Source of the DNA: RGIG9115 sp045649825 | GTDB lineage: Bacteria > Bacillota > Clostridia > UBA1381 | Assembly (NCBI GenBank): GCA_045649825.1 | Contig: JAZRQO010000017.1 | Coordinates: 62,001 to 126,000 of the forward strand | Reading direction: 5' to 3' | Length of the DNA: 64,000 nt | Shown: positions 51,327 to 58,121 of the stretch, piece by piece | How the letters are laid out: every line of letters begins with the position of its first letter | Position numbering within the stretch: position 1 is the first letter of the stretch | Translations under genes and position numbers: made by a program | Notes under the pieces: generated by a model | The model's input: only the letters and a program-made list of their open reading frames with translations | What the model was told of the DNA's origin: nothing | Databases searched by the model: none

Positions 51327-52240
51327 TGAAACAGTGCAGAAGATGCGGTAAAAAGCTGCCGAATGATGCACGTATTTGTGCATATTGCGGTCTTAAGTTA
51401 ACCACTCAGCAATCAAGCGGAAAGAAAACTACTGCTAAAAAACAAACATCTTCAGGTAGGCAGACGGCTGCAAAACGTGACAGTTACGATAGATACAGGA
51501 AACAGAAAATGCAGCAGGAAATAAAGAAAAAACGTCGCAGAAGACGTATAAGAATTTTGATTTTCTGGCTTCTTGTGCTGGCAATTGCAGGTGCAGTTTT
51601 CGGCGGAATGTACGCAAATAAGCATTATAGTTCAGTTATTAATCCGTCGACAGAACCTACCGGGGAAGTACATACAAGCAGTGCTGAGCCTGAAAAAAGC
51701 GATGATAGTGAAGATGATGCTTCAACTCCAAAGCCTACAAAAGAGCCGGAAGTAACACCTGCAGCTACAAGCAAAGCTCAGACTCTTGATGAAAAAGCTG
51801 AGAATAGCGGTTGTGTTGTATATGAAGATTCTTCGTACGATTTTAAGTGTGCATATCCTGCAGACTTTGTTGAGGGTACTCTTAAAACCAATAACACAAG
51901 GGTAAGCTTTAAAGATGAAAACGGCGGTGCAGAAATGCTTATAAATTTTGAAAAAACAGGCAAATCTGATACTGCAGAAAAGCTTTTGGAAGAGTATTTA
52001 AACAAAATCGGTGTAGACCCGGATGTTGATAATTCGGGAGATGATTTCTATTCTGTAACCTTCACGAGAGGCGGAAGGATTAATCACCGAAAAGCTGTAA
52101 TTTCTGACGGAAAGTACATATATTACGATTTTATGTATGACCAAGGCTCTGACAGTAAATCAAAATATGAAGATTATATTGATTTCATTGATATGTATCT
52201 GGAACAGGCAAATAAAACATCTAAGAAGAAAACAAATTAA
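51326..52240 (+). CDS. Zinc-ribbon membrane-anchored protein of unknown function
   Basis: 304 residues. A zinc ribbon opens the protein (CRRCGKKLPNDARICAYCG, 4-22), then a basic low-complexity linker rich in Lys, Arg, Thr and Ser, one membrane helix (ILIFWLLVLAIAGAVFGGMY, about 73-92), and a Ser/Thr/Pro/Glu-rich extracytoplasmic spacer. The final 130 residues form a compact domain (YEDSSYDFKCAYPADFVEG, then EMLINFEKTGKSDTAEKLLE) resembling the PsbP/lipoprotein-like fold seen in Clostridial surface proteins; I cannot assign it. The start overlaps the trhP stop by one base. Topology: ribbon inside, domain outside. Confidence 0.8.
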   Translation: MKQCRRCGKKLPNDARICAYCGLKLTTQQSSGKKTTAKKQTSSGRQTAAKRDSYDRYRKQKMQQEIKKKRRRRRIRILIFWLLVLAIAGAVFGGMYANKHYSSVINPSTEPTGEVHTSSAEPEKSDDSEDDASTPKPTKEPEVTPAATSKAQTLDEKAENSGCVVYEDSSYDFKCAYPADFVEGTLKTNNTRVSFKDENGGAEMLINFEKTGKSDTAEKLLEEYLNKIGVDPDVDNSGDDFYSVTFTRGGRINHRKAVISDGKYIYYDFMYDQGSDSKSKYEDYIDFIDMYLEQANKTSKKKTN

Positions 52241-52266
52241 TTTTTTGTTAAATTTATTTGCGCTAG

Positions 52267-52295
52267 TTGCTTTTTGATACGAATTGTGATAAAAT
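52267..52295 (+). promoter_or_regulatory. Likely promoter of the lipoprotein gene
   Basis: TTGCTT (52267-52272), 17 bases, TAAAAT (52290-52295) with an upstream TGA extended -10 element. Confidence 0.55.
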
Positions 52296-52330
52296 ATTCC
52301 TGCAATTTAATTTTATAAGAGGTGCATTTT

Positions 52331-52840
52331 ATGAAGAAATTTATGATTATATCCGTGCTTGCGCTTACAGCGGCACTTTCGGCTTGCGGAAATAATTCTG
52401 CAGTAAATAATAACGAAACTGATTTTGAAGCAGTTAAAGAAATAGTAGTAGGTGACGACAAAACTATTGAAACATACGAGGTTTCTGATGCTTCTGTTGT
52501 TGAAAAAATCAAAAAGATAAACACTTTAGCGGTTGTTGAGGAGTCAATCAATCCCGGTCTTAAAATGCTTAAGGTTGAGCTTCCCATAAATGAAGAGCCT
52601 GACGATAAAGCAGAAGAATTTTTTGAAGATGTTGAAGACATTATAAAGAAGTGTAAACTTCAGGATACAACTGATTATGATTTCTTTTATTTCAGCACAT
52701 CCGCGAACGGTGCAGTAGAAATTACGGCAGCTTTCAAACGTGTTGACGGAAAGCTTGTACTTGAGTCTGTAAACGGCATTGGTGAGCTTTATAAGAATGC
52801 TCCTGAAATCGCTGCCAAAGAATCAGAGCTTTTCAGATAA
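52331..52840 (+). CDS. Putative lipoprotein of unknown function
   Basis: 169 residues. The N-terminus is a lipoprotein signal: KKFMIISVLALTAALSAC with the lipobox LSAC and lipid-modified Cys at residue 18. The mature part is acidic (DDKAEEFFEDVEDIIKK) and shows no motif I recognise. The ATG at 52331 is chosen because AAGAGGTG (52316-52323) precedes it. It has its own probable promoter and a terminator hairpin behind it. Lying between the zinc-ribbon surface protein and an ABC exporter, it may belong to envelope function, but nothing proves it. Confidence 0.78.
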   Translation: MKKFMIISVLALTAALSACGNNSAVNNNETDFEAVKEIVVGDDKTIETYEVSDASVVEKIKKINTLAVVEESINPGLKMLKVELPINEEPDDKAEEFFEDVEDIIKKCKLQDTTDYDFFYFSTSANGAVEITAAFKRVDGKLVLESVNGIGELYKNAPEIAAKESELFR

Positions 52841-52858
52841 AACCGTAACCTAACCAAT

Positions 52859-52883
52859 ATCCCCATTTGATGTGGGGATTTTG
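52859..52883 (+). terminator. Terminator of the lipoprotein gene
   Basis: ATCCCCA and TGGGGAT form a 7-bp stem with a 7-base loop followed by TTTGTTGTTT. Confidence 0.75.
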
Positions 52884-52910
52884 TTGTTTATGTGATAGGA
52901 GAGTTAGATT

Positions 52911-54641
52911 ATGAAATCAGGCAATCTCATAAGACGCTTTTTGCCTTATTATAAAAAATATAAATGGATACTTGTTCTTGATCTTTTATGTGCTATGCTC
53001 ACCACAGCATCCGAGATAGTTTTTCCCCTTATAGTAAGATATATTACAGACCTTGGTGCAAATAATATTCAGTCGCTTACTATTGGTGTTGTTTTTAAAT
53101 TAACCGCACTTTATGTTATACTCCGCATAATTGATACCGCAGCTAACTATTATATGGCAGGAACGGGGCATATAATGGGAACTAAAATGGAAACAGATAT
53201 GAGGGCTGATTTGTTCGAGCATTTGCAGAAGCTCTCATACTCTTATTATTCAAACACAAAAGTTGGTCAGATAATGTCACGTATCACCAGCGACCTTTTC
53301 GATGTTACCGAATTTGCACACCATTGCCCCGAGGAAATATTTATTACTGCTACAAAATTGATAGTTTCATTCGTCATACTTATGACGGTGAATATTCCTC
53401 TTACTTTGATAGTGTTTGCTATCATTCCGTTTATGATATTTTTCTCGCTTCGTTTCCGCGGCCGCATGAAAGAGGCATTTAAGGCATCACGCGTGCAGGT
53501 AGGAGAGCTCAATTCTCAGGTTGAAGACAGCTTGCTTGGAATACGAGTTGTAAAATCATTTGCGGCTGAAGATGCAGAAATAGAGAAATTCAGAAAAGGT
53601 AATGAGAAATTCCTTTCAATAAAAAAAATAGCCTATTACTGCATGGCAGGTTTTCAGACTACAAATAAGTTCTTTAATGGGTTGATGTATATAACGGTGG
53701 TTGCATTCGGCTCATTGTTTATGATAAACGGGAGCATCACACCCGGCGACCTTATAGCCTATTTGTTGTATGTTACAACATTTCTTGCTTCAATTAAAAC
53801 CATTCTTGATTTTATGGAACAATTCCAGAGAGGTCTTACAGGCTTTGAAAGATTTATTGAGATTATGGATATTGAACCTGATATCAAGGATTTACCCGGT
53901 GCTGCAGACATTGGAAATGTTAAAGGTGAAATAGTTTTTGAAAATGTGAGCTATATGTATTCTGACGGTGATGATAACGTCCTTGAAAATATCAATATAT
54001 CAATAAAAGCGGGGGAGAACGTAGCAGTAGTTGGACCGTCAGGTGGTGGAAAAACTACTCTTTGCAATCTTGTACCTAGATTTTATGACGTTACCTGTGG
54101 AAGAATTCTTATAGATGGAAAGGATATTAAAACAGTTACTAAAAGCTCACTGAGAAAGCAAATTGGCATAGTGCAACAGGATGTATATCTTTTCTCAGGC
54201 ACTGTTCGGGAAAACGTTGCATATGGCAGACCTTCTGCAACCGAAGAGGAAATAGTAAGTGCAATTAAAGATGCAGGCGCATATGAATTTGTAATGAACC
54301 TGCCTGACGGATTAGATACTTATGTAGGTGAAAGGGGAGTTAAACTCTCAGGTGGACAGAAGCAGAGAATAAGCATTGCAAGGGTGTTTCTCAAAAATCC
54401 ACCTATTCTTATTCTTGATGAAGCCACATCTGCTCTTGACAACGAAAGTGAAAGACTTGTACAGGCATCTCTTGAACGACTTGCAAAGGGTAGAACAGTT
54501 ATTACAATAGCACATAGGCTAACAACTATTAAAAATTCTGACCTCATTTTAGTTCTTACAGAGGACGGAATTGCAGAGAGTGGTACACATTCTGAACTTA
54601 TAGAAAAACAGGGAATATATTATAAATATTATAATATTTAA
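52911..54641 (+). CDS. ABC exporter, permease fused to ATPase (MsbA/BmrA-like)
   Basis: 576-residue half-transporter. The N-terminal 310 residues hold six membrane helices; the nucleotide-binding domain has Walker A GPSGGGKTTLCNL near 378, the Q-loop IGIVQQDVYLFSG, signature LSGGQKQRISIARVF near 480, Walker B PPILILDEATSALD near 500 and the switch AHRL. It should act as a homodimer exporting lipids, drugs or peptides; the substrate cannot be read. TAGGAGAG precedes the ATG. It stands alone behind the lipoprotein terminator. Confidence 0.93.
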   Translation: MKSGNLIRRFLPYYKKYKWILVLDLLCAMLTTASEIVFPLIVRYITDLGANNIQSLTIGVVFKLTALYVILRIIDTAANYYMAGTGHIMGTKMETDMRADLFEHLQKLSYSYYSNTKVGQIMSRITSDLFDVTEFAHHCPEEIFITATKLIVSFVILMTVNIPLTLIVFAIIPFMIFFSLRFRGRMKEAFKASRVQVGELNSQVEDSLLGIRVVKSFAAEDAEIEKFRKGNEKFLSIKKIAYYCMAGFQTTNKFFNGLMYITVVAFGSLFMINGSITPGDLIAYLLYVTTFLASIKTILDFMEQFQRGLTGFERFIEIMDIEPDIKDLPGAADIGNVKGEIVFENVSYMYSDGDDNVLENINISIKAGENVAVVGPSGGGKTTLCNLVPRFYDVTCGRILIDGKDIKTVTKSSLRKQIGIVQQDVYLFSGTVRENVAYGRPSATEEEIVSAIKDAGAYEFVMNLPDGLDTYVGERGVKLSGGQKQRISIARVFLKNPPILILDEATSALDNESERLVQASLERLAKGRTVITIAHRLTTIKNSDLILVLTEDGIAESGTHSELIEKQGIYYKYYNI

Positions 54642-54995
54642 GTTTTTAATTTTTCGAAAAATATATCTACACAAGGCATATTTGCATTTTTTACTTCATA
54701 CAATCAAAGTCAATTACTTTTACGTTACAATAAGATTAAAATGTGGTCTTGGTAGTGTCCGCTTTATCACCGGTGGTGTCCTACATTTCACTGCCGGCAG
54801 TGAAGTGTACTTCACAAGGGGTAGTGAAGCAGACTTCACCGGGGGTAGTGAAGCGCACTTCACCCAATAAATAAATATATATAAATAAATATATATTAAA
54901 TAAAGAGTGAGAAAGAAACACTCACTTATAATTTTCAATTCTATTTCTCTTTTATCAATCATATTAATTTATAAATTATATCTGGAGGTATGGAT
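54642..54995. other. 350-base gene-free gap with palindrome array
   Basis: Holds a GC-rich array of palindromes (listed separately), two copies of the AT-rich unit ATAAATAAATATAT after it (about 54868-54898), and a 6-bp hairpin AGTGAG/CTCACT (54906-54926). A frame running through the array (54682-54870) repeats GSE-xxFT units but has no ribosome binding site and is probably not a gene. I find no convincing sigma-A promoter for the amidase gene downstream. Confidence 0.7.
54787..54863. repeat. Array of GTGAAG-N4-CTTCAC palindromes, 24-bp period
   Basis: A perfect 18-bp palindrome TTCACTGCCGGCAGTGAA (54787-54804) overlaps the first of three units GTGAAG-N4-CTTCAC beginning at 54800, 54824 and 54848, exactly 24 bp apart. 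Unit centres differ (TGTA, CAGA, CGCA) and units are joined by AAGGGGTA or CGGGGGTA. The array is far more GC-rich than its AT-rich surroundings, which points to a mobile or amplified intergenic repeat family rather than local sequence drift. Confidence 0.85.
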
Positions 54996-55673
54996 TTGAT
55001 AATTATACGTAAACGTGTTTTGTATATTATATGTTTTGTGTTTGTATTTATTTGTTCGGCTGGGTTTATAACAAGGGCGGCGTTAAAGCATAATGTGATA
55101 ACGGTTATTGTCGATGCCGGTCACGGTGAGCCTGATGGTGGTGCAGTTGGTGTGACGGGTATCCTAGAAAAAGATGTGAATTTAGAAATTGCCCAAAGAA
55201 CGCGGGAAGTTCTTGAGGGTAAAGGCTTTAACGTTATAATGACAAGAACGGGCGATAGTGGTATATTTGACGAAAAAAGCGAAACAATCCGTGACAAGAA
55301 AAAAAGCGATATGAAGGCAAGACTTGAAATTATGAAAGTTTCAGGTGCAGATTTGTTTTTAAGTATACATATGAATTCTTTTGAAAACAAAGCCGCGCAC
55401 GGTCTTAATGTTTTTTATACTGAAGAGTTTCCGGAAATTAAGCCACTTGCCGAAGCTATACAGGTAAGAATTTCGGAAATCACGGGAGCAGACACTCACG
55501 CTGTAAAATCTGCAGATAACAGATTGTATCTTATGAAAAATCCGCCAATCCCTGCAATTCTTGCGGAGTGCGGATTTATATCAAACCCCGAAGAAGAAAA
55601 GAAATTGACTGAGGAAGATTATCAATCGAGGATTGCCTGGGCAATTTCAGAGGCAATTGAAGATTACTTTTAA
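54996..55673 (+). CDS. N-acetylmuramoyl-L-alanine amidase (CwlD-like)
   Basis: Zinc amidase of the Amidase_3 family that cuts the bond between muramic acid and the stem peptide. 225 residues: N-terminal signal anchor (VLYIICFVFVFICSAGFI), then VIVDAGHGEPDGGAVG (first zinc His), the second ligand in the ILEKDVNLEIA segment, HMNSFENKAAHGLNVFY (third His), and PAILAECGFISNPEEE with the catalytic Glu. Size and domain plan match CwlD, which makes spore-cortex muramic lactam. GGAGG (54984-54988) is only one base from the ATG at 54990, so the TTG at 54996 is the better start. Confidence 0.86.
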   Translation: MIIIRKRVLYIICFVFVFICSAGFITRAALKHNVITVIVDAGHGEPDGGAVGVTGILEKDVNLEIAQRTREVLEGKGFNVIMTRTGDSGIFDEKSETIRDKKKSDMKARLEIMKVSGADLFLSIHMNSFENKAAHGLNVFYTEEFPEIKPLAEAIQVRISEITGADTHAVKSADNRLYLMKNPPIPAILAECGFISNPEEEKKLTEEDYQSRIAWAISEAIEDYF

Positions 55674-55805
55674 TTAAGTGTAATATTTATTTAGGGTTGT
55701 TTGCGATTTTCTTGCTGAATTTGTCTGATTAAGGACATATTGTCGTTATTTGTTACAGATGTATTGTGAAAATCATACACAAATATTAAAAAAGAGAAAA
55801 AACAC

Positions 55806-55834
55806 TTGATTTTTCCTTTGTTTTGTGGTATAAT
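55806..55834 (+). promoter_or_regulatory. Promoter of the rimP-nusA-infB operon
   Basis: TTGATT (55806-55811), 17 bases, TATAAT (55829-55834); start near 55841, giving a leader of about 90 bases before rimP. Confidence 0.78.
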
Positions 55835-55860
55835 AAGCCTACAGTTAAATAAGCTTTGAC

Positions 55861-55889
55861 AAAAGAGTGAGCAAGCTGCTCACTCTTTT
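55861..55889 (+). promoter_or_regulatory. Leader hairpin of the rimP-nusA operon, possible attenuator
   Basis: AAAAGAGTGAGCA and TGCTCACTCTTTT form a perfect 13-bp stem with a 3-base loop, between the promoter and rimP. The 3' arm ends CTTTT, so the shape approaches an intrinsic terminator although the T-run is short and paired. NusA-dependent self-control is known for this operon in other bacteria. It could instead be the terminator of the amidase gene, 190 bases upstream. Confidence 0.55.
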
Positions 55890-55930
55890 GTACTTAAAGC
55901 TTTTAAAATACGAAAGGATGTGATGCCGTC

Positions 55931-56386
55931 TTGACAGAAGCGGTAAGAATTGCATTTGAAACAGGGGACAAGGTTGCAGAAAAGCTCGGTTGTTTTCTTG
56001 TTGATGCTGAATTTGTCAAAGAGGGGAAGGATAATTTTCTCAGGCTCTATATTGACAAAGAAGGCGGAGTAGGAATTGATGAATGTGAAACCTTCAGCAA
56101 TGAATTCGGTGCTTTGTATGATGCGATAGACCCGATTTCGGAGGAATATTTCCTTGAAGTATCCTCTCCCGGTGTTGACAGAATACTTAAAACTGAAAGA
56201 GAATTTGAGTATTTCTGCGGACGTGAGGTTTCGGTTAAGCTCTATGCTCCTTTGAACGGCAAGAAAGAGTTTGATGCAGTTCTCATCGGTTTTGACGGTA
56301 AAAACGTAACAGTTAAGACGGAAAGCGAAGAAGTGTCTTTTCCTAAAAAAGACGCCGCTTTTGTACGGTTGGCATTCAGAATATAG
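55931..56386 (+). CDS. rimP: Ribosome maturation factor RimP
   Basis: 30S assembly factor. 151 residues: GCFLVDAEFVKEGKDNFLRLYIDKEGG-type N-terminal domain (about 20-46), the family signature YFLEVSSPGVDRILKT near 75-90, and a small SH3-like C-terminal domain. The start is TTG at 55931; ATG codons just upstream are out of frame or run into stops. AAAGGA (55913-55918) is rather distant. First gene of the operon, 20 bases before nusA. Confidence 0.92.
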   Translation: MTEAVRIAFETGDKVAEKLGCFLVDAEFVKEGKDNFLRLYIDKEGGVGIDECETFSNEFGALYDAIDPISEEYFLEVSSPGVDRILKTEREFEYFCGREVSVKLYAPLNGKKEFDAVLIGFDGKNVTVKTESEEVSFPKKDAAFVRLAFRI

Positions 56387-56406
56387 AAGGGATTGGTAAT
56401 AAAAAA

Positions 56407-57507
56407 ATGAAAAAAGGTTCAAAAAAACAGGATCAGGAAACTTTGCTTCAGGCGCTTGCAGTGCTTTGCAAAGAAAAAGGACTTGAAGAAGATGTAATCT
56501 TTGATGCGTTAGAAGCAGCAATGCTTGCAGGTTACAAGAAGAATTATGTTCAGTCGCAAAATGTGCAGGTTAAAATTGACCGTGCAACAGGTATTATAAA
56601 GGTCTATACTCAGAAAGAGGTTGTTGAGGATGACGCAGTTTTCGATCCCCAGATTGAAATATCAATCCTTGATGCGAAAAAAATCAATGCTGCACTGGAG
56701 CTTGGCGATTTTGTTGATGTTGAAGTAACTCCCGACGATTTCGGACGTATAACAGCGATAACTGCAAAACAGGTTGTTACACAGCGTATACGTGAAGCAG
56801 AAAGAGAAATTATCTATAGAGAATACAACGAAAAGATTAATGATATTGTTTCGGGAAGCATTCAGAAAATTGATAAGGGTAATGTATTTATTGACATCGG
56901 TAAAACAGAGGCTATTTTGCCAATTAGTGAGCAACCTGTTGCTGAACGTGATGAATATCATATTCATCAGGTTCTCAAGTGCTTTGTCCGTGAAGTAAGA
57001 AACGGAACAAAGGGAACACAGATTGTTCTTTCAAGAACTCATCCGGGACTTGTAAAGTGTCTTTTCAGCCGTGAGGTTCCTGAAATCGAGCAGGGAATAG
57101 TTGAAATCAAAAATGTTGCCAGAGAAGCAGGTTCAAGAACAAAAATCGCTGTTTATTCGGAAGACCCGAATGTCGATCCCCAGGGTGCATGCATAGGTCC
57201 TAAGGGTATCAGAGTTCAGAATATAGGCGAAGAACTTGGTGAAGAAAAGATAGACATAGTAAAATACAGCGAAGACCCTGTTGCATATATCACAGAAGCT
57301 CTCAGCCCTGCAAAGGTAATTACGACAGTGATTGATGAAGAAGAAAAAACAGCTCAGGTTGTTGTTCCTTCAACTCAGCTTTCACTTGCAATAGGCAAAT
57401 CAGGACAGAATGTTCGCTTAGCGGCTAAACTTACAGGATGGAAGATTGATATTGTAACTTCAGTTGATGAACTCAGGTATCCTGGAGCATCATCTGATGA
57501 TGAATGA
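56407..57507 (+). CDS. nusA: Transcription termination/antitermination factor NusA
   Basis: RNA-polymerase-associated factor for pausing, termination and antitermination. 366 residues: N-terminal polymerase-binding domain (about 5-135), S1 domain (about 140-205; GNVFIDIGKTEAILPISEQ) and two KH domains (RTKIAVYSEDPNVDPQGACIG-type GxxG, and QLSLAIGKSGQNVRLAAKLTG near the end). The acidic C-terminal repeats of enteric NusA are absent, as in other Firmicutes. AAGGGA is the ribosome binding site. Confidence 0.96.
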   Translation: MKKGSKKQDQETLLQALAVLCKEKGLEEDVIFDALEAAMLAGYKKNYVQSQNVQVKIDRATGIIKVYTQKEVVEDDAVFDPQIEISILDAKKINAALELGDFVDVEVTPDDFGRITAITAKQVVTQRIREAEREIIYREYNEKINDIVSGSIQKIDKGNVFIDIGKTEAILPISEQPVAERDEYHIHQVLKCFVREVRNGTKGTQIVLSRTHPGLVKCLFSREVPEIEQGIVEIKNVAREAGSRTKIAVYSEDPNVDPQGACIGPKGIRVQNIGEELGEEKIDIVKYSEDPVAYITEALSPAKVITTVIDEEEKTAQVVVPSTQLSLAIGKSGQNVRLAAKLTGWKIDIVTSVDELRYPGASSDDE

Positions 57508-57534
57508 TAAGAAACATAAGGAACGGTTTTGAAT

Positions 57535-57786
57535 ATGAATAAACATACTCCGCTTAGAATGTGTATGTCGTGCAGAGAAATGAAACCCAAGTCAGAGCTT
57601 ATAAGACTTGTTGCAACAGACGGAAAAGTCATAATTGATGAAAATTCTCAAATCCAGTCAAGAGGTGCATATGTGTGCCGGTCAGAAAAATGCATCAGCA
57701 TTTTAAAGAAAAAAAACTGTATCGGACGCAGTCTTAAAGTAACAAGTGACGAGATATACGATAAGCTTTCGGAGCTTATGGTTTAA
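57535..57786 (+). CDS. rnpM: RNase P modulator RnpM (YlxR, DUF448)
   Basis: 83-residue nucleic-acid-binding protein; Bacillus YlxR was identified as a modulator of RNase P. PLRMCMSCREMKPKSELIRLV is the DUF448 start with CxxC, then GRGAYVC-type RGAYVCRSEKC and KKKNCIGRSLK. The ATG at 57535 fits the family's N-terminus; an in-frame TTG at 57529 has better spacing from AAGGAA (57518-57523) and cannot be excluded. Lies between nusA and ylxQ, the standard place. Confidence 0.93.
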   Translation: MNKHTPLRMCMSCREMKPKSELIRLVATDGKVIIDENSQIQSRGAYVCRSEKCISILKKKNCIGRSLKVTSDEIYDKLSELMV

Positions 57787-57798
57787 TAAGGAGAAAAT

Positions 57799-58116
57799 AT
57801 GGAAAAAATCCTTGGTTTTATAGGTATCGCAAAAAGAGCCGGTAAAGTTTCAGTTGGCTCATTTGTATGTGAAACTGCTATCAAGTCAGGAGCTTCTGAG
57901 CTTATTATTATCGCTTCTGATGCTTCTGATAAAACAAAAAAAGCATTAACTGATGCCTGTAATTATTATAACGTACCGTTTCTTGAATTTTCCGATATGG
58001 GAAGTCTTGGCAAAGCTACCGGTGGTGGCGAAAAGGTTGTTATATCTGTTAATGATAAGGGGTTTGCCAAGGCAATACATGAAAAGATTGACTCTTTTAC
58101 GAGAAAGGATAGGTGA
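57799..58116 (+). CDS. ylxQ: L7Ae-family RNA-binding protein YlxQ
   Basis: 105-residue member of the ribosomal L7Ae/L30e/S12e family, which binds kink-turn RNA. ILGFIGIAKRAGKVSVGSF opens it, followed by ELIIIASDASDKTKK and the tail NDKGFAKAIHEK. The Firmicute YlxQ role is not settled. AAGGAG precedes the ATG; the infB start follows 5 bases after its stop. Confidence 0.92.
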   Translation: MEKILGFIGIAKRAGKVSVGSFVCETAIKSGASELIIIASDASDKTKKALTDACNYYNVPFLEFSDMGSLGKATGGGEKVVISVNDKGFAKAIHEKIDSFTRKDR

Positions 58117-58121
58117 TTTAT

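Noticed and set aside
54787..54863. CRISPR array
   Set aside because: Only three units with 24-bp period, no unique spacers of normal length and no cas genes.
54682..54870. Frame through the palindrome array (62 codons, GSE-xxFT repeats)
   Set aside because: No ribosome binding site, a TTG start in AT-rich sequence, and the repeat pattern is explained by the DNA palindromes, which read similarly on both strands.
54960..54966. CATATTA resembling a sigma-G/F -10 box upstream of the CwlD-like amidase
   Set aside because: No matching -35 element at the required distance; too weak to list.
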